From: Photobacterium indicum
Lineage (GTDB): Bacteria; Pseudomonadota; Gammaproteobacteria; Enterobacterales; Vibrionaceae
Reading direction: 5' to 3'
Assembly (NCBI RefSeq): GCF_003026215.1
Contig: NZ_PYOC01000002.1
Location: 248,001-312,000, forward strand
Length of the DNA: 64,000 nucleotides
Part shown: positions 38,122 through 46,528 of the stretch, in pieces
How the letters are laid out: every line of letters begins with the position of its first letter
How positions within the stretch are numbered: the first letter of the stretch is position 1
Position numbers and translations under genes: made by a program
The notes under the pieces: generated by a model
Database searches by the model: none
What the model was told of the DNA's origin: nothing
Seen by the model: the letters and a program-made list of their open reading frames with translations, nothing else

Positions 38122-39135
38122 ATGAGTGGTAATTCATCATCAATGGTTCAAAAAATTATTAGTGCTTCTGCTTGGTCATTCATAGGTGTACTAATGGCCG
38201 CAGCGTTTTTTTATTGGCAAGAATATAGAAATCCTTTTCAATTGAATATCTCACTAATCGATGAAGTGAATTTGATCGAAGTTAAAGGGAAAATTCAAAA
38301 TTTGAAAGTGCTCTATAAAAATGATGATATTTTAGAGAGCAAAAAAGAAATAAAGGTGATACGGGTAAGTATTGAAAATAAAGGCGATACTATACTTCAA
38401 AGCTACTATGATCAGCTAGAGCCTTTCGGGTTACGGTTCTATAATGCCAAAATTCTTGATTCAGAGGTCACTTATAGTAATTCAACGGATTTAGAGTCGA
38501 AGTTACTGTCAGGGAATGTTAGTGTTAGTGAAAAAGGCATCGACGATGTAATTTTCTCAAAGGTAATATTCGACTCTGGTGACACTGTTACACTTAAATT
38601 TACTTTATTACAAGATTCCGATAAAAGCCTTGAAATATCGCCTTTAGGTAAGTTAGCGAATATATCAGACTTAACCATAACGAAATTTAGCCAAGCTGAC
38701 GATAACAACCCTTGGAACCCTGCAGTTTATGTATTTATTGGATATTTTCTAGTTCTCTTTACCTTGTTCGGATTAATTACCATCTTGGTATTTCTGGAGA
38801 GTTATAGTAAGAAAAAGAAAGTAAAAAGTTTCGTGACTAAGTTTGGTAAATTAAGTGAAAAACAAAATGTTGTGACTGAATTTTATTTATCTTGTTCTTC
38901 TAGAGATGAACGACTAGTTTCTGATCTTATTGATGAAAATTACGCACTAGATTTAAGCGACTATATAGAAAAGCCTAAAGTTAAAAGAAGTCCAATGAAT
39001 TTACTATTCATCAGGCACAGTAACGTGAGAGTGCTGAACAAAGATATTTTTTCAATTGAAGATGATTTTATTTACTTCAACCAAGATAATGAAAAATTTA
39101 TCGTTGAGTTTTTCACGTTCATTTTGGAAAAGTAA
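38122..39135 (+). CDS. Two-helix membrane protein of unknown function
   Basis: 337 residues. Membrane helix near residues 13-30, an extracytoplasmic beta-rich part of about 170 residues (IENKGDTILQSYY, FDSGDTVTLKFTLLQ), a second helix near 203-227 (YVFIGYFLVLFTLFGLITIL), and a cytosolic C-terminal part of about 110 residues with many Lys and Asp. No family recognised. The layout (sensor outside, effector-like part inside) is seen in some signal-transducing or defence proteins, but no effector motif was found. Confidence 0.65.
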   Translation: MSGNSSSMVQKIISASAWSFIGVLMAAAFFYWQEYRNPFQLNISLIDEVNLIEVKGKIQNLKVLYKNDDILESKKEIKVIRVSIENKGDTILQSYYDQLEPFGLRFYNAKILDSEVTYSNSTDLESKLLSGNVSVSEKGIDDVIFSKVIFDSGDTVTLKFTLLQDSDKSLEISPLGKLANISDLTITKFSQADDNNPWNPAVYVFIGYFLVLFTLFGLITILVFLESYSKKKKVKSFVTKFGKLSEKQNVVTEFYLSCSSRDERLVSDLIDENYALDLSDYIEKPKVKRSPMNLLFIRHSNVRVLNKDIFSIEDDFIYFNQDNEKFIVEFFTFILEK

Positions 39136-39247
39136 GCACACAAAGCAATCAAGGTGATGCCGTAGAGCAACTTATATTAGACGTTAGGCAGCCGAGCAGG
39201 TAGGTGATGATAATTTAAGGAAGAGTTCGTTATCAAGTTTTCAGGCA

Positions 39248-39283
39248 TACACTAACAACCTTTATTCAATGGTTGTTAGTGTA
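39248..39283. promoter_or_regulatory. Long perfect palindrome near a phage regulator remnant
   Basis: TACACTAACAACC (39248-39260) and GGTTGTTAGTGTA (39271-39283) are perfect inverted arms around TTTATTCAAT. The element AGTTGTTAGT recurs at 39293-39302. No T tract, so more likely an operator or recombination site than a terminator. Confidence 0.5.
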
Positions 39284-39297
39284 CTCACCAATAGTTG

Positions 39298-39693
39298 TTA
39301 GTTCTTTAGTGCTTTTCTTAACGTCCTTGCTGTTTTCATGATTAAAGATACATTACGACTATCCTGCTCTGCACCTATCTCTAATATCGCTGTGCTTGTT
39401 AATATTTTGTTTGAAGAGATACTTAAACCATTTGGTGAAATTAGATTTTCTTTGGCTATTCTTCACCCTATCCAGCTTTCGCTTATTCCTACCTCTCTTC
39501 CTGTGTACATTCTCATTAGCCGTTTACACTCTGGTGGTATCTCTTGACCTCCATCCCATAGCGTGATGGTTCTCACACTTTTGAAGCATAATTCGCTGGT
39601 TTCATTCTTGCTTAAACCGCACTCAAATCTGCGAAAAATGTAGTTCCCTGTGAGTTTCGAAGACACCATGACTTTTGTTAACCTTATCAACAA
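39298..39693 (-). pseudogene. Phage DUF3653-type small protein with nonsense mutation
   Basis: Reads MLIRLTKVMVSSKLTGNYIF, RRFECGLSKNETSELCFKSV and the PPECKRLMRMYTGRE segment, then meets TGA at 39463-39465 and continues in the same frame for 54 more codons (RIAKENLISPNGLSIS ... TLRKALKN) to a TAA at 39298. The protein matches the style of DUF3653 helix-turn-helix-like phage proteins of vibrios; the stop falls where the family usually has Trp (TGG to TGA). Product would be truncated to 76 of 131 residues. Confidence 0.6.
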
Positions 39694-39790
39694 TTACAAA
39701 GGCTTATGGTATCCATTGCAATTATTGATATTGCAAATCTGTCAACTTTGTTTCTATTTACCATAAAGCAAACACAGTGCGCACCACCAC

Positions 39791-39945
39791 CATTTCCTCG
39801 CATATTTGGCAGACATTGTTTTTTTGTAGGTGAGTCATCAAAAACAACGCTACTAAGAAAGTCACAACATACCCGTTGATTAATTCGAGGTACGCAGTTC
39901 CTGTACCACCATGGCGATAGTCTCGAACAAAGGCTACTAATGAGG
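39791..39945 (-). pseudogene. Second remnant of the phage dnaB 3' end
   Basis: About 155 bases clearly homologous to 41864-42020, the 3' end of the dnaB remnant. On the minus strand YRHGGTGTAYLELINGY reads in one frame and DFLSSVVFDDSPTKK in another, so a frameshift lies between. Nothing of the upstream helicase is left here. Confidence 0.7.
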
Positions 39946-39991
39946 GTTACAATCAATAGTACCGTCTACACTTTATACCTCAGAACAAACT

Positions 39992-40026
39992 AAAATAAAG
40001 GCACCGACTATAAGTGCCTTTTATTT
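39992..40026 (-). terminator. Terminator of the metzincin gene
   Basis: AAAGGCAC and GTGCCTTT (stem within 39997-40021) flanked by A/T runs; on the minus strand the stem is followed by ATTTTAG, 20 bases after the protease stop. Confidence 0.65.
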
Positions 40027-40044
40027 GAGTTATAGTATGTCTTA

Positions 40045-41298
40045 TTATTGTGCTGCTATTTCAGCAGCGCGATTAGCCAAGACTTTAACATCAGCTTCTG
40101 AAAATACAGTATTATTTGAACCTGAAACCTTAGGAGCTGCCAGTTTATGAGGGAAATAACCATCATTTGCATAATTCATAATACTATAAACATCACTACT
40201 TTGATGTGGAAGTCCAAACGCATGGCCGAGCTCATGAGTTATAATCGCATTCGGAACGCCTTGGAAAAGTAAAAAATTATACGTTTCTTTGATTTTCAAT
40301 AAATTAAACTTATGTGCTTTTGCGTTATATGAACAACAAGAAGCTAGAGGCCCATCACCCTCTTGACTTATTATTAAATCAGCAGTATCACTATCACTTA
40401 TTTCTTCGAAAGTTACAGCATAATTAAAAGCATTCAACGAGTTTTTCATATCTTCCAGCGCATTAACCACTGCATCTTTCTCACTAGCTTGTTTGTAGTG
40501 GTCTCTTACATCGCTAATCGTAGGGGCAAGGAAGTATGTTATATTCCCTTGAAGTGGCAAGAAGGGTGAAGAATCAATACCAACTTGCTTAGCTGTATAA
40601 CTAGACCAAACCACATATTCTTTTAAACTTTTCGTAATGTTATTTTCAATATTATATTTTGCAAACAAATAATTATCTTCTTCATTAGGAAACTTCCAAC
40701 TTATCAAGTTTCTACTTGATTCTGTAGCTTTCATAGGAGAATTTAATTTAAATGCTATTTTATAGTTTTCGTTAGCATGAATATCAGCTACACACGTAAA
40801 TTGTAAAAGATACTTATGGTTATTAATAATATGTTTCGTATTACTGCCGCTTAGCATATCAGTATTACCTTCAGAATCTAATAGCTTAAAACTATTACAA
40901 TTACTTTCAGCCAACCTTAAGTATGGTCTAAAGGAATACTTGAAAAAACTATCAAAGTCAGTGACTCCAGCTAAGTTTGAAAATGCATTTTTATCAAAAT
41001 CAATATATAAGTCATGTGATATTATTAGGTTAGTTTTATCTACGCTTTCACTTACACTTACTGCAGGGGTTAGGCCATATTGCTCTCGATCCACCCCTAG
41101 CCCATGCGAACGTAAACTAATTTTCAGACTATCTACTTTCTCTGCATTAATATATTTTTCATGGTTAGGGTTACCTGCTGTCGCTGTTTCACTTGCACTT
41201 GCACTTACTGAATAACAAAAGCTAGCGACGGAAAGACCAGCTAAAATCAACATATACCTGCATGATAAAACATTACTTCCAATTATTTTATTGTTCAT
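40045..41298 (-). CDS. Secreted metzincin zinc metalloprotease
   Basis: 417 residues. N-terminal signal peptide (hydrophobic core LILAGLSVASFCYSVSASA, cut near residue 35). The C-terminal quarter has HELGHAFGLPH, the full metzincin zinc site HExxHxxGxxH, followed by YSIMNY, a Met-turn as in matrixins and related families. The N-terminal 250 residues form an unrecognised domain with several Cys. Probably exported and able to cut proteins outside the cell. It lies between two dnaB remnants, on the phage strand, with its own terminator, and looks like acquired cargo that may act as a lysogenic-conversion factor. Confidence 0.82.
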   Translation of the reverse strand: MNNKIIGSNVLSCRYMLILAGLSVASFCYSVSASASETATAGNPNHEKYINAEKVDSLKISLRSHGLGVDREQYGLTPAVSVSESVDKTNLIISHDLYIDFDKNAFSNLAGVTDFDSFFKYSFRPYLRLAESNCNSFKLLDSEGNTDMLSGSNTKHIINNHKYLLQFTCVADIHANENYKIAFKLNSPMKATESSRNLISWKFPNEEDNYLFAKYNIENNITKSLKEYVVWSSYTAKQVGIDSSPFLPLQGNITYFLAPTISDVRDHYKQASEKDAVVNALEDMKNSLNAFNYAVTFEEISDSDTADLIISQEGDGPLASCCSYNAKAHKFNLLKIKETYNFLLFQGVPNAIITHELGHAFGLPHQSSDVYSIMNYANDGYFPHKLAAPKVSGSNNTVFSEADVKVLANRAAEIAAQ

Positions 41299-41862
41299 TA
41301 TTTTTCCCTTTTAAATTTAAAACCTCATTATGTTTCTCTTTTCACCAACATGGCGCAATAAAAGTCCAGACAAGAAAACTCCACTTGTCATAATCAACTT
41401 ATAGCTCAAAGATTCAATCAAGGTATCTAACCTCATTTACTCTGTATATATAAGATAATCATAAGTGTTAATTTAATATTTATATTCTACCGCCTTAGAG
41501 AAAATGAATAACATGGAGAAGAATATACCCTCAATTGCATAAGCTGGGCAGTTGTTAATATTGAAAGATAAGAAACACAAAATGAACACTGTTTTATTGA
41601 TAGGAGTAGCAATAGATAAAAACATGAAGAAATCTATAATGTTATTATAAGTAAATCATACCGATCGTTTTTATGACTACCATTCTTTGATGTGACTCCG
41701 ATTCCAATACTTTATTTCACCATTTGTAAAACTCATAAATCCCTTATCCATCTAATAGCAAAAAATTGCAGAACAACAAAATAAAACGTCAACTGTAAAT
41801 TCACTAATAAAATCGATGAGTTTATTACAAACTATATCTTATCCTCATTATATTAATCCTTA
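41299..41862. other. A+T-rich spacer upstream of the metzincin gene
   Basis: 564 bases with very low G+C and no gene on either strand. Presumably contains the protease promoter (minus strand). Its A+T richness compared with the phage block suggests a different origin. Confidence 0.5.
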
Positions 41863-42781
41863 TCATTTCCTCGCATACTTGGCCGACATTGTTTTTCTTG
41901 CCGATGGATTATCGAAAACGACGTTACTAAGGAAGTCACCAGCATACCCATTAATTAGTTCGAGATACGCAGTTCCTGTACCGCCATGTCTGTTGTACCG
42001 AACAATGGCTTCCATCAATTCCGGTGGGTTTGGTGAGTCAGCGTGATATACCGAGTCTCGGTACAGCCCAATCCAAATATCGCAGTCTTGCTCAATCTGA
42101 CCGGTATCTCGTGAATCAGATGGCAGTGGTCTTTTATCTGCGCGCTCTGCCAATTTGCGGTTAAGTTGAGTAACCAGTAATACAACGCAATTTAACTCCT
42201 TGGCCAGCTGCTTGAGCCGCTTAGTGATATCGCCGTAAGCCTAGTCATTACGTTCGGCCTTCTCAGTAGTCATCAGTGTTAAGTAATCCACCATAATTGC
42301 AGCCAGTGGAACCTCACGGTGCAACCTGCGCGATTCAGCCTCGATATAAGTAATAGTGACGCTGGGTGAGTCATCGATATAACTCTTGGTATTGTTGTAT
42401 TCGCTTATGGCCAGGCTGGCTTTGGCAAACTCAGTATCGAAGTTATATACATCTTAGGAGTTCTGATAGAACAAACCTGAATCGATACGGGCTCAAGGCT
42501 TCACGCTCGACAGCTGCATTTTTCACAATGGACACGTAAGCCATTACGTTACGGGATGATGGCGTGTTATTGACGAGCTCAACAAAGTACGACAGGTGGA
42601 AATCAATCTGGTTGCTATCAATGCCTAGCAAGTTACGTAATTCAGCTTCAACGGTAATCAAGTCAATGCGAGAACCTGTTTGAGCAACGTTGTTAATTGC
42701 TCGATAAATATCACGATGCATGACCTCACCAAAACTACCCATTTTTAGCGAGTAGAATATTTTACAGCCCTCTTCCATCAC
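41863..42781 (-). pseudogene. Decayed phage replicative helicase (DnaB-like)
   Basis: N-terminal DnaB domain at 42781-42480 (MHRDIYRAINNVAQTGSRID, VELVNNTPSSRNVMAYV), then frame loss near 42450. The C-terminal half continues in another frame (LAAIMVDYLTLMT with Walker B, EKAERND), meets TAG at 42241-42243, and goes on (AYGDITKRLKQLAKELN, LLVTQLNRKLAERADKRPLP, DSRDTGQIEQDCD, YNRHGGTGTAYLELINGY). The Walker A loop is missing, so a piece of several hundred bases has been deleted. Non-functional. Shows that the early region of this phage element is degraded. Confidence 0.85.
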
Positions 42782-42912
42782 ACTGGATTGACACGGTTTA
42801 TTTAAAGCAAAAAATGTTTTATTCCCTCCATTTATTTACAACTATGCTTAACCACATAAAAATCATGCGTAATTGCGCCAAAAAGTCAGTAAATATAAGG
42901 GCTAGCCAGCCA

Positions 42913-42938
42913 TTTACTGAACGGCTATAATTCCCGCC
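42913..42938 (+). promoter_or_regulatory. Promoter-like motif with G+C-rich discriminator, copy B
   Basis: Identical in 24 of 26 positions to 26214-26239, including TATAATTCCCGCC; flanks differ. No gene or terminator-bounded RNA follows within 200 bases, so this may be a promoter remnant. Confidence 0.4.
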
Positions 42939-43115
42939 TCCAAAGATTGAGGTCAACACATGCACACGAAAGCAACACCAATAAATAGCTATCCAAAGTA
43001 CTGGGCAGGATGTTGGCACTAAAATATTAACCAATTGTTAAACATGAAAAAATCATTATATATCAATAAACTAAAATACACTTTGATAATATTTTTTCCA
43101 TTTCCAAGCGTTTTT

Positions 43116-43178
43116 TTTTGCCCCCATTTTGCCCCCAAACACCATTTTTCGATCAGTTTTGCCCCCAATATGCCCCCA
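43116..43178. repeat. Two tandem pairs of TTTTGCCCCCA
   Basis: Direct copies at 43116-43126 and 43127-43137 (perfect tandem) and at 43157-43167 and 43168-43178 (second as ATATGCCCCCA). The pairs repeat at a 41-base offset. The layout recalls iterons or integrase arm-type binding sites. Confidence 0.7.
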
Positions 43179-43451
43179 AAAAATCAAGAGATATGAGCCC
43201 TCAACAACCTACATTTTTTGAAGATAACGCACCTGATAAACTTGTTTTTTTTGCAACAAAGTTCTTTAAGTACTCATTGGATAGCAGTGGAATAAGATCG
43301 AAAGAATTCTAGCGAATACTGATCATTTTATTAAAATAAGAAAGTTCTAAATCTATACACGTTCGTCTGTTATAAAAAAGATCAAACAGAATGAAATGGC
43401 TTCAATCGACAAGTGGGCAACTAACTTGCTACCCACTTTTCATTCAACTTT

Positions 43452-44081
43452 TTATAAACGAGTGCTCGCTAAAGTAACACCAAAGCTAAGGAATAATCCT
43501 CCACTGACATAATTTAACCATTTAGCCACTTTGGATGATGTTAGCATCGCTTTAAGTCTTACAGAAAACAAGATCACAACGAGAAACCAACTAGCAACGA
43601 CCAATGCATGAGTTATTCCTAACACCATGCTTTGTTCCAACATATGCTGCGGTGAAATAAATTGAGGGAAAATAGATAAGTAGAACAATACAATCTTAGG
43701 ATTGAGTAAATTAGTTAATAACCCCTTGAAGAAGCTATTAATTAAAGGTGTTTTTTTTATATTCGGACTCGAATCATATTTTAGCAATGAAATGTTCAAG
43801 CCATTTTTGATGTTACTTACACCGAGCCAAAATAAGTAAACAACACCCAACCACTTAAATATGTTGAAAGCTGTAGTTGATTGAGCAAGTAAAATACTCA
43901 AGCCTTGTGCAGAGACGAAGGCATGCAATAAAAAACCAAAACTTATACCTAATATATTAACAAAAGCCTGTCGCTTTCCATGTGTTAGGGAGGTATACAA
44001 AATTAGAAGGGCATTGGGGCCAGGAATAATCGCCAGCATGAATACGATGCCAGCAAAGGCACTTAAAGTATGAATAGTCAT
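43452..44081 (-). CDS. LysE/RhtB-family amino-acid exporter
   Basis: 209 residues, six membrane segments. The N-terminal FMLAIIPGPNALLILYTSLTHG carries the PGPN motif of the RhtB family, and GLLTNLLNPKIVLFYLSIFP the conserved NPK segment. Exports amino acids or related metabolites from the cytoplasm; substrate unknown. It lies between two phage-derived regions and looks like host or cargo DNA. A 29-bp palindrome 130 bases upstream may be its operator. Confidence 0.92.
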   Translation of the reverse strand: MTIHTLSAFAGIVFMLAIIPGPNALLILYTSLTHGKRQAFVNILGISFGFLLHAFVSAQGLSILLAQSTTAFNIFKWLGVVYLFWLGVSNIKNGLNISLLKYDSSPNIKKTPLINSFFKGLLTNLLNPKIVLFYLSIFPQFISPQHMLEQSMVLGITHALVVASWFLVVILFSVRLKAMLTSSKVAKWLNYVSGGLFLSFGVTLASTRL

Positions 44082-44212
44082 AAAAAAATCCTATAAGATA
44101 TCGCGACGCATAAAATGCGCCTTAAAAAATTTCGTTAAATCGATACTTTACAGAATGGGCGGGCAGCGATTACTACCCAGCTTTATGACTACATACATAC
44201 ATCTTGCTCCAT

Positions 44213-44241
44213 GTTTTGTTCGACAATTGTCTGAACAAAAC
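44213..44241. promoter_or_regulatory. Near-perfect 29-bp palindrome upstream of the RhtB gene
   Basis: GTTTTGTTC (44213-44221) and GAACAAAAC (44233-44241) enclose the perfect palindrome GACAATTGTC plus one T. No T tract specific to one side. Could be the operator of the RhtB gene, or a terminator for the tail-fibre transcript coming from the right. Confidence 0.5.
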
Positions 44242-44286
44242 GAACGTATCATAACGATACAAATACCTCAATAACTAACATAGCAA

Positions 44287-46491
44287 TTAGTCCTTCACCT
44301 TGATAAACGTGTACTTCTTAATGTTCGGTGCAATATCAACGACAGGGATATTTGGGTACTTCCCTGTAGGAAACATCTGCTTTAATCCATAATAAAACGG
44401 CGGGATCGTTGAACCATCACATTGGTGATACCTTCCACCAGCTGGGACACCTACCTGCTGCCCATCTTCGATAACAACCTCAATCAAGCATCCAACCCAG
44501 ATACCACCAATTTGAGAGGATTGTGGCGGGTTAGCTTTTGTGAAAAAGTCATAAGTATGACGGCTATCCCTTCTCCACTTTGGAACCAGTTTACTAACCA
44601 CTTCCATCTGCATTTCTTGATCGCCGAATATGAGCTTGCCGTTACTCACAACGAGGATATAACTTCGGTTGTATTTAATACCATGTACACCAAGCTCAAG
44701 GTCAGAATCCAGCGTCCCCCCTAGGCTCGCAATACCACCGCCCCCTGATGATGGTTCTATCCACGTTGAAGACCAGCCCCCCGTAAGCTCAAGCAATTCA
44801 TACACGCCATCAACCGTGTGGTACTCAATCAGGCTCCCATTGGTACCATTAAAGCCCTTTTTGATTTCCATTAAGCCAACATAATTGTTGCTCGGTAATG
44901 TTGGCGCACCGGTAAACTTACCATTGACGTAATAGAGCCCCGCTTTTTTAGTCTTTGGATCATCGCCAACACTAATAAGCCCACCTCCTTCCAATAGCCG
45001 TCTTGTCAGTTCATACAGCTGGGAGAGTAAAACGAGCGAGTCATCTTTTCCATTGACCTCAATACTGGGTGCCTCTTTGGCAGCTAAGTGAAGCGACATA
45101 TCAGCATCACCCACATTAACAGTTTGCTCTCCATCTAATGCATGGACACCAAAGACTTCTTTTATACCAGCGCTAGTTCTATATTGAAGTAATGCACCAC
45201 CCGACCCAAACCAGGTAAAGGGGCCTGTCATAGTTCCACCGTTCGGATCTAGATAGTTCAAAGAGGATAAATCAACCGTCTTATCATCGCCGGTTGAGTA
45301 GAACTTCGCCGTGACAGCGTCATAATGTATTTCACTGCCATTCTCGACCGTGGCGTAATCAGTCCCGACTAAATCACCGCCCGTATAGGTAAATTTCAAC
45401 CCTTTTGGTAACAGTACCCACCAGATGGTTGATAGTACTGGTGTATCTGGATAAGGCTTTTCAGCTGTCGGTGTAAACACCCCACCGTCTTGTATTGCCC
45501 CTGCAGCGGCAGATTGTGCACTCACGGCAGCTTTTTCCGCTTTATTTTTTGCGACGTCAGTATCTTGCTTCAATGCAATGACAGCTTGACGATCTGCACG
45601 CACCGCGACTTTATCTCCAGATACCTGAGAGGCAGCAGCCTGAACATCCACTCCTACTTGCGGAATGTTCATCGCATCAATAGAGGTTTTATCTGTTGCC
45701 ATCTGACGGGCAATATCAGCGGCTTTTTGTGCGTAGTGATACGATGAATACTTGCCAGGTTCAACTGGCACATCTTCAGGATTTACCGCCCATTTTTTCG
45801 CTTTGGGTATTTCACTCGCTAGCGCCGCCAAATCTGGTAAGTTTGTAATCTGTGATGCGTCTGGTGGATTATCTTCTGTGAAGATCTTCACTGCGGCCTC
45901 GGTACCTTTGGCATGCCATAAAAACCCTTCGCCAATTAAAAAGGATTCCTGACTATTCGGTAGACTAGTGTGATGAGAGATAACCGTTTTAGTGCCATCT
46001 GACGTGAGGGACATTTCCCCCGATCCCCAGGCATAAGGTTGGTTAATCACAGCTTTCTTTATTCTGTAAGACTGAACCGCACTTGATCGCTCACTACCAA
46101 TCATTATCGCGTTATTAGGCAACGCAATGTCACCATTAGGATCGAGGATACTTAAGCGATGAGTCGGTTTGATATTTGAAATATCAGAGACCAGTTCATA
46201 GAGGTTCGATTTATCGACGTTCCTGACCTTAATATTGAGCCGGCTATATTCTTGACTAGGCGTGACAATCGTTACCTGGTAAAAGGTCTCGGGAATGCTT
46301 TGCAGTTCATTGGGCCACAAGTCGAGTAATGCGATGCCTGCTGCATCGGTATTCTTAACGATAACTTCAGGAATAATGATCCCGTTATAAATGACTACAT
46401 CATTCAATTGCGCCATAACCGTCGCATTTTCGATGGGTGTTCCATCCGCAGTGGTTATCATCGCCTTTACTTCACACGTTGTAATCGCCAT
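44287..46491 (-). CDS. Phage tail fibre protein
   Basis: 734 residues. The N-terminus (MAITTCEVKAMITTADGTPI, NATVMAQLND) looks like an Ig-like adhesive or attachment module; the centre has Ala/Lys-rich coiled stretches (AVSAQSAAAGAIQ, KADKDVAKNKAEKAA type) typical of trimeric fibres; the rest is beta-rich with repeated GGT/GGLI segments. Last gene of the late operon. Probably the distal host-recognition fibre. Exact receptor unknown. Confidence 0.75.
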   Translation of the reverse strand: MAITTCEVKAMITTADGTPIENATVMAQLNDVVIYNGIIIPEVIVKNTDAAGIALLDLWPNELQSIPETFYQVTIVTPSQEYSRLNIKVRNVDKSNLYELVSDISNIKPTHRLSILDPNGDIALPNNAIMIGSERSSAVQSYRIKKAVINQPYAWGSGEMSLTSDGTKTVISHHTSLPNSQESFLIGEGFLWHAKGTEAAVKIFTEDNPPDASQITNLPDLAALASEIPKAKKWAVNPEDVPVEPGKYSSYHYAQKAADIARQMATDKTSIDAMNIPQVGVDVQAAASQVSGDKVAVRADRQAVIALKQDTDVAKNKAEKAAVSAQSAAAGAIQDGGVFTPTAEKPYPDTPVLSTIWWVLLPKGLKFTYTGGDLVGTDYATVENGSEIHYDAVTAKFYSTGDDKTVDLSSLNYLDPNGGTMTGPFTWFGSGGALLQYRTSAGIKEVFGVHALDGEQTVNVGDADMSLHLAAKEAPSIEVNGKDDSLVLLSQLYELTRRLLEGGGLISVGDDPKTKKAGLYYVNGKFTGAPTLPSNNYVGLMEIKKGFNGTNGSLIEYHTVDGVYELLELTGGWSSTWIEPSSGGGGIASLGGTLDSDLELGVHGIKYNRSYILVVSNGKLIFGDQEMQMEVVSKLVPKWRRDSRHTYDFFTKANPPQSSQIGGIWVGCLIEVVIEDGQQVGVPAGGRYHQCDGSTIPPFYYGLKQMFPTGKYPNIPVVDIAPNIKKYTFIKVKD

Positions 46492-46528
46492 ATATCAACC
46501 TATTCGCAATACGCCTAAACCCTATAAA

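Larger units (their letters stand above)
42782..43451. other. Spacer with promoter-like motif and CCCCC repeats
   Basis: 670 bases without an accepted gene. Contains the promoter-like motif at 42913-42938 and the TTTTGCCCCCA repeats at 43116-43178, plus an imperfect stem AAGTGGG / CCCACTT at 43411-43438 next to the 3' end of the RhtB gene, probably its terminator region. Confidence 0.5.

Noticed and set aside
39136..39200. Second attC site after the 38122-39135 gene
   Set aside because: A GACGTTAGGC core-like sequence is present at about 39181-39190, but no matching inverted left arm was found.
39687..39956. 89-codon minus-strand open frame
   Set aside because: It is the decayed dnaB 3' end read partly in the right and partly in the wrong frame, not an independent gene.
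43116..43178. CRISPR array
   Set aside because: Units are 11 bp, contiguous in pairs with one 19-bp gap, so there are no repeat-spacer units of CRISPR size.
43118..43312. 64-codon plus-strand frame with Pro/Gln/Phe-rich product
   Set aside because: Product results from the TTTTGCCCCCA repeats; no ribosome-binding site.
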